Shown: in pieces, positions 50,698 through 59,250 of the stretch
Numbering within the stretch: position 1 is the stretch's first letter
Layout of the letters: each line of letters begins with the position of its first letter
Source of the DNA: Bacteroidota bacterium
Lineage (GTDB): Bacteria > Bacteroidota > Bacteroidia > Bacteroidales > WCHB1-69
Assembly (NCBI GenBank): GCA_009786185.1
Contig: WQTS01000143.1
Span: 30,270 to 94,269 of the forward strand
Direction of reading: 5' to 3'
DNA: 64,000 nucleotides
Position numbers and translations under genes: made by a program
Notes under the pieces: model-generated
Databases searched by the model: none
Told to the model about the DNA's origin: nothing
Seen by the model: the letters and a program-made list of their open reading frames with translations, nothing else

Positions 50698-51078
50698 CTT
50701 AAACTTTTTATTAAACAATCTTTTAAACTGCAAACTTTTAGCCCCAAAATTTATTAATAATCCTGTTTGCAAATTATATGCTTCCAAGTAATTAATAGCT
50801 TGAGCCAAATGCACATCTTCTAAATTTACAATTGCTTTTATTTCAACAGATATTTCATTTGCCACTAAAAAATCAACTCGCCTTTGCCCCACATCAATAC
50901 CTTTGTAAAATAAAGGCATTCCAAATTCGCGTTGATGTTCAATAGTTTGTAACCTCATTTCTATAGACAATGCCCGTTGATAAACCACTTCCTGAAATCC
51001 ATTTCCCAAAGTACTATGAACTTCCATTGCACAGCCAATTATTTTGTGAGTTATTGCATCTTGTTCTCTTTTTATCAT
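50686..51078 (-). CDS. GxxExxY family protein (PD-(D/E)XK-like)
   Basis: A 130-residue protein of the GxxExxY family: Gly27, Glu30 and Tyr33 in NGFQEVVYQRAL. Asp69 and Glu79-x-Lys81 in RRVDFLV and SVEIKAI look like a PD-(D/E)XK nuclease core. The family is often multicopy in a genome and of unknown role. The gene is nested in repeat DNA: the last codons and stop (50686-50694) are made by the AATCATGGTTCA end of the repeat, and another arm lies 19 bp before the start. This arrangement resembles a gene carried by the repeat element itself. Confidence 0.85.
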   Translation of the reverse strand: MIKREQDAITHKIIGCAMEVHSTLGNGFQEVVYQRALSIEMRLQTIEHQREFGMPLFYKGIDVGQRRVDFLVANEISVEIKAIVNLEDVHLAQAINYLEAYNLQTGLLINFGAKSLQFKRLFNKKFKYEP

Positions 51079-51096
51079 ATTTCTATCTTGTAGCTC

Positions 51097-51146
51097 TTGA
51101 TAATCTTATTAAAATCATGGTTCATGGTTCAAAATCATGATTCAAC
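51097..51146. repeat. Palindromic repeat, AATCATGGTTCAGA family, copy C (right arms only)
   Basis: TCTTGATAATCTTATTAAAATCATGGTTCA followed by a partial second terminus TGGTTCAAAATCATGATTCA. It fills the space between the GxxExxY start and the comM stop (51147). Confidence 0.8.
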
Positions 51147-52688
51147 CTATCGCCCCCAATTATCCCTATCCAAACTCCTAAAATTAATCGCCTCCGACAA
51201 ATGCTCAATCTCAATATTCATCGAATTATCCAAATCTGCTATCGTCCTCGCTACTTTTAAGATGCGATCGTAAGCACGTGCAGAAAGTCCTAATTTTTCC
51301 ATAGCTAATTTTAAACGTTCCTCGCCTTCTTTAGAAATGGCGCAGTAAGCACGCACCATTTTGCTACTCATTTGCGCATTACAGAACACATTTTGAATAT
51401 GTTCAAAACGCTTGCGTTGCAATGTACGTGCCGTTATTACACGTTCGCGAATTTTTGCGCTTGCCTCCACCGGTTTGGTAGAAGCCAATTCTTCATGCGA
51501 TACCGGCACCACTTCTACATGAATATCAATTCTATCCATTAAAGGACCGGACACTTTATTTAAGTAGCGTTGCACAATGCCTTGCCCGCAAGTACAAGGC
51601 GTTTTAGGATTATTGTAGTTTCCGCAAGGACAAGGATTCATGGCGGCTACAAACATGAAAGAAGCGGGAAACTCAACGGTATATTTTGAACGCGAAATGG
51701 TAACGTACCTGTCTTCCAATGGTTGGCGCATTACTTCCAGCACAGTTCTTTTAAATTCGGGAAGTTCGTCTAAGAAAAGAACGCCGTTGTGCGCTAATGA
51801 AATTTCTCCGGGTTGCGGATGTTGTCCGCCGCCCACCAATGCCACATCAGAGATGGTGTGATGTGGAGAACGAAACGGGCGCACCGAAACCAACGAAGCA
51901 TACCGGCTCATTTTTCCGGCAACGGAATGAATTTTAGTAGTTTCCAATGCTTCGTTTAAGGTTAACGGAGGTAAAATGGAAGGCAGTCGTTTTGCCAACA
52001 TCGTTTTTCCCGAGCCGGGCGATCCGATGAGGATGACGTTGTGACCGCCGGCAGCCGCAATTTCCAACGCACGTTTAATGTTTTCCTGCCCTTTAACATC
52101 TGAAAAATCAAATTCATATTCATTTAAACTACGTTGAAACTCGTTGTGTATATTTATTTTAACAGGTTCAATCGGAACATCTTTATTAAAAAAATCAATT
52201 ACTTGTTTAATATTTTCAACGCCAAGTACTTCAATATCGCCGACGATGGCAGCTTCGCGGGCATTTTGAATGGGTAAGATGATCCCTCTTTTGCCTCGTT
52301 TGCGCGCTTCTATGGCAACGGGCAGCGCGCCGCGGATCGGTTGTAGCGTCCCGTCAAGTGATAGTTCGCCCATAATGTAGTAATCTTCCACTTTTTCAGT
52401 GCCTTGTATTTGCTCCGAAGCAAGGAGAATGCCAACGGCAAGCGTTAAATCGTAAGCCGAGCCTTCTTTCCGAATATCAGCAGGCGCCATGTTGATTACA
52501 ATTCTTTTATTAGGTATTTTGAAGCCGTGGCAATGTAACGCCGTATCAATGCGTTGCTGGCTTTCTTTCACGGCGCTATCGGGCAAGCCAACTAACAGGA
52601 AGTTGACTCCGAGTTCAATACTGACTTCAATACTGATGGGGATGGCGGCGACACCCATTAGGGCGCAACTGTAGGTTTTTATGAGCAT
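51147..52688 (-). CDS. comM: YifB/ComM-family Mg-chelatase-like AAA+ ATPase
   Basis: A 513-residue AAA+ protein. The N-terminal Lon-like fold has NFLLVGLPDSAVKESQQRI and INMAPADIRKEGSAYDL; the ATPase part has Walker A LIGSPGSGKTM, Walker B VLFLDELPEF and the ISRSKYTVEFP, AMNPCPCGN and GPLMDRID motifs. In naturally competent bacteria ComM is a branch-migration helicase; in Bacteroidota it is common without known competence. Flanked by palindromic repeat copies C and D. Confidence 0.93.
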   Translation of the reverse strand: MLIKTYSCALMGVAAIPISIEVSIELGVNFLLVGLPDSAVKESQQRIDTALHCHGFKIPNKRIVINMAPADIRKEGSAYDLTLAVGILLASEQIQGTEKVEDYYIMGELSLDGTLQPIRGALPVAIEARKRGKRGIILPIQNAREAAIVGDIEVLGVENIKQVIDFFNKDVPIEPVKINIHNEFQRSLNEYEFDFSDVKGQENIKRALEIAAAGGHNVILIGSPGSGKTMLAKRLPSILPPLTLNEALETTKIHSVAGKMSRYASLVSVRPFRSPHHTISDVALVGGGQHPQPGEISLAHNGVLFLDELPEFKRTVLEVMRQPLEDRYVTISRSKYTVEFPASFMFVAAMNPCPCGNYNNPKTPCTCGQGIVQRYLNKVSGPLMDRIDIHVEVVPVSHEELASTKPVEASAKIRERVITARTLQRKRFEHIQNVFCNAQMSSKMVRAYCAISKEGEERLKLAMEKLGLSARAYDRILKVARTIADLDNSMNIEIEHLSEAINFRSLDRDNWGR

Positions 52689-52722
52689 GGTTTTAGTGGT
52701 TAGTGATTAATAGTTAATGATC

Positions 52723-52819
52723 TTGAACTGGGATTTTAGCAAGACTTACAAGATTACTAGGATTTTTAGATTAATTTAATCTTGCGAATCTTGTAAATCT
52801 TAATAAAATCATGGTTCAG
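52723..52819. repeat. Palindromic repeat, AATCATGGTTCAGA family, copy D
   Basis: Left arm TTGAACTGGGATTTTAGCAAG, with AAGATT-like steps 9 nt apart; right arm AATCTTGCGAATCTTGTAAATC then TTAATAAAATCATGGTTCAG. It lies upstream of comM. Confidence 0.85.
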
Positions 52820-53306
52820 ATAATTGCCGCAAAAATAAATTATTTCATATACCAAACATCGAAAAAATATTTTTATTTATTTGAATATCAGATGATTGAA
52901 AGATGCAAAATGAGGGAAAAAGTGTGTGTATTTTGAAGAAATGTACAAAAAGAATGAGAAAGTGTGAAGAAAAAGTTTGAAGTGCTATTTTTGATTAAGT
53001 TTTATTTCACAGTGCTATTTTTTTAGCTCTTGACATTTGTTCGAGATTCCTCGCTGCGCTCGGAATGACAGCCATTCGTTCAAAGGAGAGAAGAAGCGGC
53101 GGCGGCGCAACACAACTGTGCAAGTTTCAGACTTTTGCCGCCGTCGCTTCTGTTATTCCTGCCGACATTGTCATTCCGAGCGAGTGTAGCGAGCGAGGAA
53201 TCTCGAACAAAAAATAAAAATAGCAACTTAAACCTTTAAGTTTTATTTAATTTAAAATCCAAAGAAATTACAGATATTTGCAGCCAACTTTTAACCAAAA
53301 GTTCTA
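52820..53306. other. Gene-free region with nested inverted repeats
   Basis: I find no supportable gene between comM and the FISUMP lipoprotein. The part 52830-52980 is AT-rich without structure I can name. From 52981 it holds the nested palindrome described separately. The final 50 bp form the leader of the FISUMP gene, with TATTTGCAGC (53274) as a weak -7 box. Confidence 0.6.
52981..53233. repeat. Nested inverted-repeat element (GTTCGAGATTCC family)
   Basis: Outer arms: AGTGCTATTTTT at 52981 and again at 53011, matched by AAAAATAGCAACTT at 53217. Next, TTGTTCGAGATTCCTCGC...CGGAATGACA (53037-53070) pairs with TGTCATTCCGAGCG...GAGGAATCTCGAACAA (53169-53210). Inside, GGAGAGAAGAAGCGGCGG (53085) pairs imperfectly with GCCGCCGTCGCTTCTG (53137). 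I recall the CGGAATGACA palindrome as widespread in environmental genomes. Confidence 0.75.
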
Positions 53307-54170
53307 ATGAAAAAATACTTTTTACATCCTCTTGCCATTGCATTACTGTTAATAGTAACCATGGCAGCCTGTAAAGTAGTCAACGTATCCACAGAAGGCG
53401 TAGTTACTGCAAAAACCAAAAGTGTAGCTACAATTACCGCTACTACTCAAGAAGGCAACTATACGGCTACTTGTGCTGTGGAAGTAATTGATGTAGAAAA
53501 TGATGAGGGCGTAATTATTAATGGAGTAAAATGGGCAACCCGCAACTTAGCTTCCCATGGCAAATTTGTACTCAAAACTGAAGATATCGGCGCACTTTTT
53601 CAATGGGGGCGTGCAGGCGATGGGCATGAGCAACGCACAAGCCCAAATTATCCAACTAACAACAATAGTAGCGAAAATGGCGTAGTAAGTGGCTTTCAAA
53701 ATTTTGATGCCCATGGACAAATTGTAAACACACACGCTGCTTACGGCAAATTTATAAAACAAAGTGACGAACCTTATGATTGGCGCGCTCCTCAAAACGG
53801 TATGCTTTGGAATTCGGGCAGTGAAACTGTTCCGAAAAAAACGGCAAACGACCCTTGTCCTGACGGTTGGCGTCTGCCCACACAAACCGAACTTGCCAGC
53901 CTTGGCAATGGCGTATGGGTATGGGCAAATACTCCTGTTGCCGGTCGTCGTTTTGTTGATGGAAGTAATACTCTCTTCCTGCCCGCCGCTGGGTACCGCG
54001 ATGCCAGTGGCACGCTCAGTAACGTGGGTACGCGCGGGCTCTACTGGAGTAGTAGTATTAGTGGTGCCAATGCTTTCGCTTTCATTTTGGCCTTCAACAG
54101 CAATGGCTTTTACATGTACAGCAACTACCACGTTGTCGGCTTTTCAGTCCGTTGTGTTGCAGAACACTAG
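53307..54170 (+). CDS. FISUMP-domain lipoprotein with truncated Ig-like (Big_2) domain
   Basis: A 287-residue surface lipoprotein. The signal ends at MAACK (Cys22). Directly after it stands STEGVVTAKTKSVATITATTQEG, which is only the C-terminal half of a Big_2 domain, as if the first half and linker had been deleted. The rest is a FISUMP (Fibrobacter-type major paralogous) domain: ATRNLASHGKF, DPCPDGWRLPTQTELASL, FLPAAGYRDASGTLSNVGTRGLYWSSS and FSVRCVAE. Such proteins are thought to be surface adhesins or lectin-like. A second FISUMP protein lies at the end of the window. Base composition is higher in GC than the flanking DNA. Confidence 0.8.
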   Translation: MKKYFLHPLAIALLLIVTMAACKVVNVSTEGVVTAKTKSVATITATTQEGNYTATCAVEVIDVENDEGVIINGVKWATRNLASHGKFVLKTEDIGALFQWGRAGDGHEQRTSPNYPTNNNSSENGVVSGFQNFDAHGQIVNTHAAYGKFIKQSDEPYDWRAPQNGMLWNSGSETVPKKTANDPCPDGWRLPTQTELASLGNGVWVWANTPVAGRRFVDGSNTLFLPAAGYRDASGTLSNVGTRGLYWSSSISGANAFAFILAFNSNGFYMYSNYHVVGFSVRCVAEH

Positions 54171-54507
54171 TTCGTTTTTTGCTATTCGATTACTTGGCGG
54201 ATTTTTGGGGTGTAATCAAACGAATTTTGTGTAACAATTCATTGCCGTTGACTTCAGCCAACGGGCAAAAAAAAAATTAGTTTCGGAAAAGAAGTAGTAT
54301 TTGAATGGTAACAGAAATCTTATTTTTCAAAGTTCGCTGAGTAGTCTATGTGATTCCGTCCAAATTTTTTTCCTGATTCCCTGATTTGACTATGAATCAG
54401 GGAATCAGGGAATCAGGGAAATGATTTGTGGGGACATTTTGTTTGCTACTCAGGGGGCCTGAAAAGATAAGGGTTTGGTTTTTTTGTCATTTATGCTCGT
54501 TTGCTCT
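54171..54507. other. Gene-free region with two hairpin repeats
   Basis: No gene is visible. It holds TTGCCGTTG-ACTTCAGC-CAACGGGCAA (54242-54268) followed by a run of A, which is not a terminator in either direction, and a 9-nt-periodic palindrome at 54370-54420. The rest is AT-rich. Confidence 0.6.
54370..54420. repeat. 9-nt tandem and inverted repeat (AATCAGGGA)
   Basis: TTCCTGATTCCCTGATT (54370-54386), an 8-nt spacer, then AATCAGGGA three times in tandem from 54395. The left arm is the reverse complement of the first units of the right. It is a third family of 9-nt-periodic repeats in the window. Confidence 0.75.
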
Positions 54508-56763
54508 TTACCCCTCATTCGTCATCGCCAACTTCCGCTGCGATTTCATTAAATTACGCGATTGAAGAATCAGTGTGCGAGTTTCGGTAATGATATGCAA
54601 AAACAGCATCGTATTGCGCGTGCCGCTTTCGTTAGCTTTGGCGCGTTTTATTTGATGTTTTGTGGAACTGTAATAGACATCGTTTAGAATTTCCCGCTTT
54701 TTCATTAAAGCATCAAAATTTGAATAATCTTTTGTATCCAACATCGTTAAAAACTCTGTATAAATAGCATTTACTGTGTCTAAAATCAATTGCAAATCTT
54801 CAATTTGTTCTTGTGTAAATCCTTCGTGATTGTTATCAATATACTCATAACTTTCGCGGGTAATATGGAGCAATGATTTTGCTACTTCATAATTATAATC
54901 AACTACCTGAATGTAATAGAAGGTTAAATCGGGGTGATCGCCGCCTAAGCGTTCTAAATTAGGAAGTACTTCATATTTGCGCTTGTTTTTTGCTTTTCTG
55001 TAGATCTTTTCTGCTTCTTCGCGAATATTTTTTAATTCACGGTGATTTTCAGTAAATAATGCGTCTAAAGTTCGTGTGTAAATCTCGCTCGTTTGTGTAA
55101 TAGATTTTTTGATGCCTTTATTTCCATAATCATACACCGCTTTTTCGCCGGTAAGTTCTTCAATATCTTCTACTACTTCTTCTGTTTTACTGCGAAATTC
55201 CTTGCTGGTCATTACACGGAACATTGCCAATATGCCAAATCCAATAACAACAATAATTCCTAATGTATGGCTATAGCCTGTGGCAAACATTAATATACAT
55301 GCCACAATGCCTGCTGCTGTAAATGCTATCAATGCCGTAAGAAACCAGCCTGCAATAACAGTAATTACGCCTGTAATTCTGTACACTGCACTTTCTCTTC
55401 CCCACGCTCTGTCTGCCAAAGAGGTTCCCATGGCAATCATAAATGTCACATAAGTTGTTGACAATGGCAATTTTAAAGAGGTCGCCAATGAAATTAATAA
55501 AGTGGCAACGGTTAAATTAACGGAAGCTCGAATAAAATCGAAAGAAGGTTTTTCTTCATTTGTGGGAGCTAATGGTTTAAAACGGCTGTCAATAAATTTA
55601 GCCACTCTTTTTGGCAATCTTCTATCTATTGATTTGCTGAAATTTACAGTGCCTCTCACAATTGATCTTGATAGTTGTATAGAACCAAATTGCTCAACTC
55701 CGGCTACTTGACGAGAAAGATTCACACCGGTATCAATCACTTTTCTTGCTTTTTTCGAGAACCATATCGTTAAAACCATAATGGCTCCGGCAACGGAAAG
55801 AATTCGCCAATCGGCTTTAACAGGTGCTTTTAGTTCTTCCATAGTAAGCGTGCCTACATCAATTCCATTGGCAAGTGCGGCGCTGGCAATTTCGTAAGAT
55901 TGGTATCCCGCCATAGGCACTCCGATAAAATTAACCAAGTCGTTGCCGGCAAATGCCAAAGCAATGGATGCCGTACCAATTAATATGGTGATTTTCAAAA
56001 TATCAATTTTGAATAAATGTTGCATTATGGCATAAAGCGCTGAACTGCAAGCAAAAATAATGAATAAAATTTGTGTGGTTTGACTTTTTAAAGCATCTAA
56101 AGTTTCATTAGAAACCAAAGTAGTGCTTTTTAATCCTTTAAAAATAGCAAAGTAAGTGATTGCCGTAAACGCCAATCCGCACCAAATTGCGCCTACAAAT
56201 TTTAAGTTTCTTTCGTAATTAAAAGTAAATATTAAGCGTGTGATATACATTACAATAGAGCCGCAGACCAACGCAATGACTACCGAGCTGAAAATTGCCG
56301 AGAGTATTGTGAGTGCCCTTGATGAATTAATATAATCGGAAAGGCTTGAAGACATGGCGTTTGGATCTTTTGCGATAACATACAAACCCACAACCACGGC
56401 AGCACCCAAAAGCTCAAACACCAAAGATACGGTGGTTGAGGTAGGTAAACCCAAAGAATTGTAAACGTCTAATATGATAATATCTGCAATTAAAACTGCC
56501 AAGAATAAGATCATCACATCGTGAAAATGGAACATATTAGGGTGAAAAACACCACTTTTGGCGATTTCCATCATACCACTGCCAAAAAAAGTACCAATAA
56601 AAATCCCGATAGAAGCTACCGACAGGATCACCCATCGGGAAGCTACCCTGGAACCTACGGCAGAGTTTAGAAAGTTAGCGGCGTCATTAGCAACGCCTAC
56701 TACTAAATCGGATACTGCGAGTACCACTAAAATTACGACAATAATCAAGTACAAATTATCCAT
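54508..56763 (-). CDS. PiT-family inorganic phosphate transporter with C-terminal regulatory region (copy 1)
   Basis: A 751-residue protein. It starts MDNLYLIIVVILVVLAVSDLVV and carries the PiT signature VGVANDAANFLNSAVGSR near the N-terminus and FAGNDLVNFIGVPMAG in the middle, both repeats of the fold. About 12 membrane helices are predicted before residue 540. The C-terminal ~200 residues are soluble and helical (RNIREEAEKIYRKAKNKRK and later LMKKREILNDVYY), resembling PhoU-like or DUF47-type regulators fused to the carrier. It imports phosphate with Na+ or H+. A near-identical layout is seen in the next gene, so this is a tandem duplicate. The C-terminus is close to the 54.4-kb repeat. Confidence 0.88.
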   Translation of the reverse strand: MDNLYLIIVVILVVLAVSDLVVGVANDAANFLNSAVGSRVASRWVILSVASIGIFIGTFFGSGMMEIAKSGVFHPNMFHFHDVMILFLAVLIADIIILDVYNSLGLPTSTTVSLVFELLGAAVVVGLYVIAKDPNAMSSSLSDYINSSRALTILSAIFSSVVIALVCGSIVMYITRLIFTFNYERNLKFVGAIWCGLAFTAITYFAIFKGLKSTTLVSNETLDALKSQTTQILFIIFACSSALYAIMQHLFKIDILKITILIGTASIALAFAGNDLVNFIGVPMAGYQSYEIASAALANGIDVGTLTMEELKAPVKADWRILSVAGAIMVLTIWFSKKARKVIDTGVNLSRQVAGVEQFGSIQLSRSIVRGTVNFSKSIDRRLPKRVAKFIDSRFKPLAPTNEEKPSFDFIRASVNLTVATLLISLATSLKLPLSTTYVTFMIAMGTSLADRAWGRESAVYRITGVITVIAGWFLTALIAFTAAGIVACILMFATGYSHTLGIIVVIGFGILAMFRVMTSKEFRSKTEEVVEDIEELTGEKAVYDYGNKGIKKSITQTSEIYTRTLDALFTENHRELKNIREEAEKIYRKAKNKRKYEVLPNLERLGGDHPDLTFYYIQVVDYNYEVAKSLLHITRESYEYIDNNHEGFTQEQIEDLQLILDTVNAIYTEFLTMLDTKDYSNFDALMKKREILNDVYYSSTKHQIKRAKANESGTRNTMLFLHIITETRTLILQSRNLMKSQRKLAMTNEG

Positions 56764-56870
56764 AAAATCTTACTTTTTGTGGCGACAAAAATATATTGTT
56801 TACAATACGAGATTCCGTTTTGGTGTTACAAAATTGTTACAAAACAAGTTGTCGTTGTAATATTGCAGAA

Positions 56871-56886
56871 ACGCAATGCATTGCGT
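56871..56886. repeat. Perfect palindrome ACGCAATG / CATTGCGT
   Basis: A 16-bp perfect palindrome, 2 bp after the stop of transporter copy 2 and in front of copy 1. It could work as a weak terminator or operator; I recall longer versions of this ACGCAATG palindrome as dispersed repeats in other genomes. Confidence 0.6.
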
Positions 56887-56888
56887 CT

Positions 56889-59147
56889 TTACGTCTCGTT
56901 CGTCATCGCTAATTTTCGTTGCGATTTCATTAAATTGCGAGATTGAAGAATCAAGGTACGTGTTTCGTTAATGATATTCAAAAACAGTATCGTATTTCGT
57001 GTTCCGCTTGCATTTGCTTTGGCACGCCTTACTTGATGCTCTGTAGAAGTAAAATATACATCGTTTAGAATTTCCCGTTTTTTCATTAATTCGTCAAAAT
57101 GTGAATAATCTTTGGTGTCTAACATCATCAAAAATTCTGTATAGATATCATTTACAGTATCTAAAATAAATCTTAAATCTTTTATTTGGTCTTGAGAAAA
57201 ACCTTCGTGGTTATTGTCAATATATTCAAAACTGTCGCGGGTGATGTGCAACAACGACTTTGACACTTCGTAGTTATAATCAACCACTTGGATATAATAG
57301 AAAGTTAAATTAGGATTATCGCCTCCCATGCGTTCCAAATTGGGAAGCACTTCATATTTCCGCTTGTTTTTTGCTTTTCTATAGATTTTTTCTGCTTCAT
57401 CGCGAATTTGTTTCAAGTCGCGGCGGTTTTCGGTAAATAATGCATCTAAAGTACGGGTATATATGTCGTTCGTTTGGGTAATTGATTTTTTAATACCTTT
57501 ATTTCCGTAATCGTACACCGCTTTCTCTCCGGTAAGCTCTTCAATATCTTCTTCAACTTCTTTTGTTTTGCTGCTAAATTCTTTGCTCGTTAATAAACGG
57601 AGAATGGCTAATGCACCAAATCCAATAACTACGGTAATTGCAAGCGTTTGGTTGCCACCTTTTGTAGCAAACATTAATGCAAGTGCAATAAGTCCGGCGG
57701 TTGTAAATGTAATCACTGCCGTAAGAAACCAGCTGGCAATAACGGTGATTACGCCTGTAATTCTGTACACTGCGCTCTCTCTTCCCCAAGCTCTATCTGC
57801 CAACGAAGTTCCCATAGCTACCATAAATGTTACGTAAGTTGTTGACAATGGAAGCTTCAACGATGTTGCCAGTGAAATTAACAAAGTAGCAATAGTTAAA
57901 TTCACCGAAGCGCGAATAAAGTCAAATGAAGCTTTTTCGTCCTCAGAGGGAGCCAGCGGCTTAAACCTGCTGTCAATAAAATTGAGCACCGCTTTTGGCG
58001 TCATTCTATCAATTGCTTTGCTGAAACTGATAGAACCTCTTACAATTGATCTTGACAATTGCATAGAACCGAATTGCTCAACACCACTATTTTGACTTGA
58101 TAGATTTACTTCTGTGGCGGTAACTTTTCGTGCTTTTTTAGAAAACCACAATGCCAACACCATCACCACGCCTGCTGCAACAAGAATACGCCAATCGGCT
58201 TTCACAGGCTCACGCAATCCTTCCATGGTAAGTGTACTGATGTCAACTCCGGTGGCGTGTGCGGCAGTCGCAATTTCGTAAGAATGATAGCCCGCCATAG
58301 GAACTCCGATAAAATTCACCAAGTCATTGCCTGCAAATGCCAATGCTAATGAGGCAGTACCAATCAATATTGTAACTTTTAAAATATTGATTTTGAAGAG
58401 ATGTTGCATAATGGCGTAAAGTGCGCTGCTGCAAGCAAAAACAATAAGAAGTATGTACACAGTATTGGCTTGTAAATATACCAATGTTTCTTTTGAAACC
58501 AAAGAGGTGCTTTTTAATCCTTTAAATATTGCAAAGTGGACAGTCGCCATAAATGCCAACCCACACCAAATGGCGCCTACATATCTAAAGTATTTTCCAT
58601 AATGAAAAGTGAACAACAAGCGAGATAGATACATTATTACGGATCCGCACACCAAAGAGATGATTACGGAACTTAAAATTGCCGAAATAATACCCAGCGC
58701 TTTGGCCGAATTAATATAGTCTGAAAGACTTAATGAAGTGGCATTCGGATCTTTATAAATAACAAACAAACTTACTACTACCGCAGCACCCAAAAGTTCA
58801 AATATCAAAGATACAGTGGTTGATGTAGGAAGTCCTAAGGCATTATACATATCCAAAACGATGATATCCGCAACCATCACCGCCAGAAACAGAATCATAA
58901 TGTCGTGAAAATGAAACATATTGGGATGTATCACGCCTGTTCGGGCAATTTCCATCATGCCGGTGCCAAAAAAAGTACCAATAAAAATACCGAGCGATGC
59001 GACCGACAAAATGACCCACCGGGAAGCCACTCTTGAACCTATGGCAGAATTAAGAAAATTAACAGCATCGTTTGCAACGCCTACCACCAAATCGGATACC
59101 GCGAGCATTGCCAAAATTACAACAATAATTAAATACAAATTATCCAT
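56889..59147 (-). CDS. PiT-family inorganic phosphate transporter with C-terminal regulatory region (copy 2)
   Basis: A 752-residue paralogue of the next gene, sharing almost every motif: VGVANDAVNFLNSAIGSR, FAGNDLVNFIGVPMAG and the helical tail with EEDIEELTGEKAVYDYGN and KIYRKAKNKRKYEVLPNLE. By eye well over three quarters of positions agree, in the membrane part as well as in the tail. The two genes face the same way with 125 bp between, enough for a separate promoter before copy 1. Differences cluster in the region around residues 490-520. A dosage or affinity pair is likely; which came first is unknown. Confidence 0.88.
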   Translation of the reverse strand: MDNLYLIIVVILAMLAVSDLVVGVANDAVNFLNSAIGSRVASRWVILSVASLGIFIGTFFGTGMMEIARTGVIHPNMFHFHDIMILFLAVMVADIIVLDMYNALGLPTSTTVSLIFELLGAAVVVSLFVIYKDPNATSLSLSDYINSAKALGIISAILSSVIISLVCGSVIMYLSRLLFTFHYGKYFRYVGAIWCGLAFMATVHFAIFKGLKSTSLVSKETLVYLQANTVYILLIVFACSSALYAIMQHLFKINILKVTILIGTASLALAFAGNDLVNFIGVPMAGYHSYEIATAAHATGVDISTLTMEGLREPVKADWRILVAAGVVMVLALWFSKKARKVTATEVNLSSQNSGVEQFGSMQLSRSIVRGSISFSKAIDRMTPKAVLNFIDSRFKPLAPSEDEKASFDFIRASVNLTIATLLISLATSLKLPLSTTYVTFMVAMGTSLADRAWGRESAVYRITGVITVIASWFLTAVITFTTAGLIALALMFATKGGNQTLAITVVIGFGALAILRLLTSKEFSSKTKEVEEDIEELTGEKAVYDYGNKGIKKSITQTNDIYTRTLDALFTENRRDLKQIRDEAEKIYRKAKNKRKYEVLPNLERMGGDNPNLTFYYIQVVDYNYEVSKSLLHITRDSFEYIDNNHEGFSQDQIKDLRFILDTVNDIYTEFLMMLDTKDYSHFDELMKKREILNDVYFTSTEHQVRRAKANASGTRNTILFLNIINETRTLILQSRNLMKSQRKLAMTNET

Positions 59148-59250
59148 AACAATATTAAAATTTATTCGGCGGCAAATAAATAATCTTTTTATTACGGCTA
59201 TGTTTTTTTTTAGTTACGAAAATATTACGAAATTTTTGAAGAGGATTTAC

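Noticed and set aside
54242..54280. Terminator after the FISUMP gene
   Set aside because: The hairpin is followed by A rather than T on the plus strand, and on the minus strand the T run precedes it.
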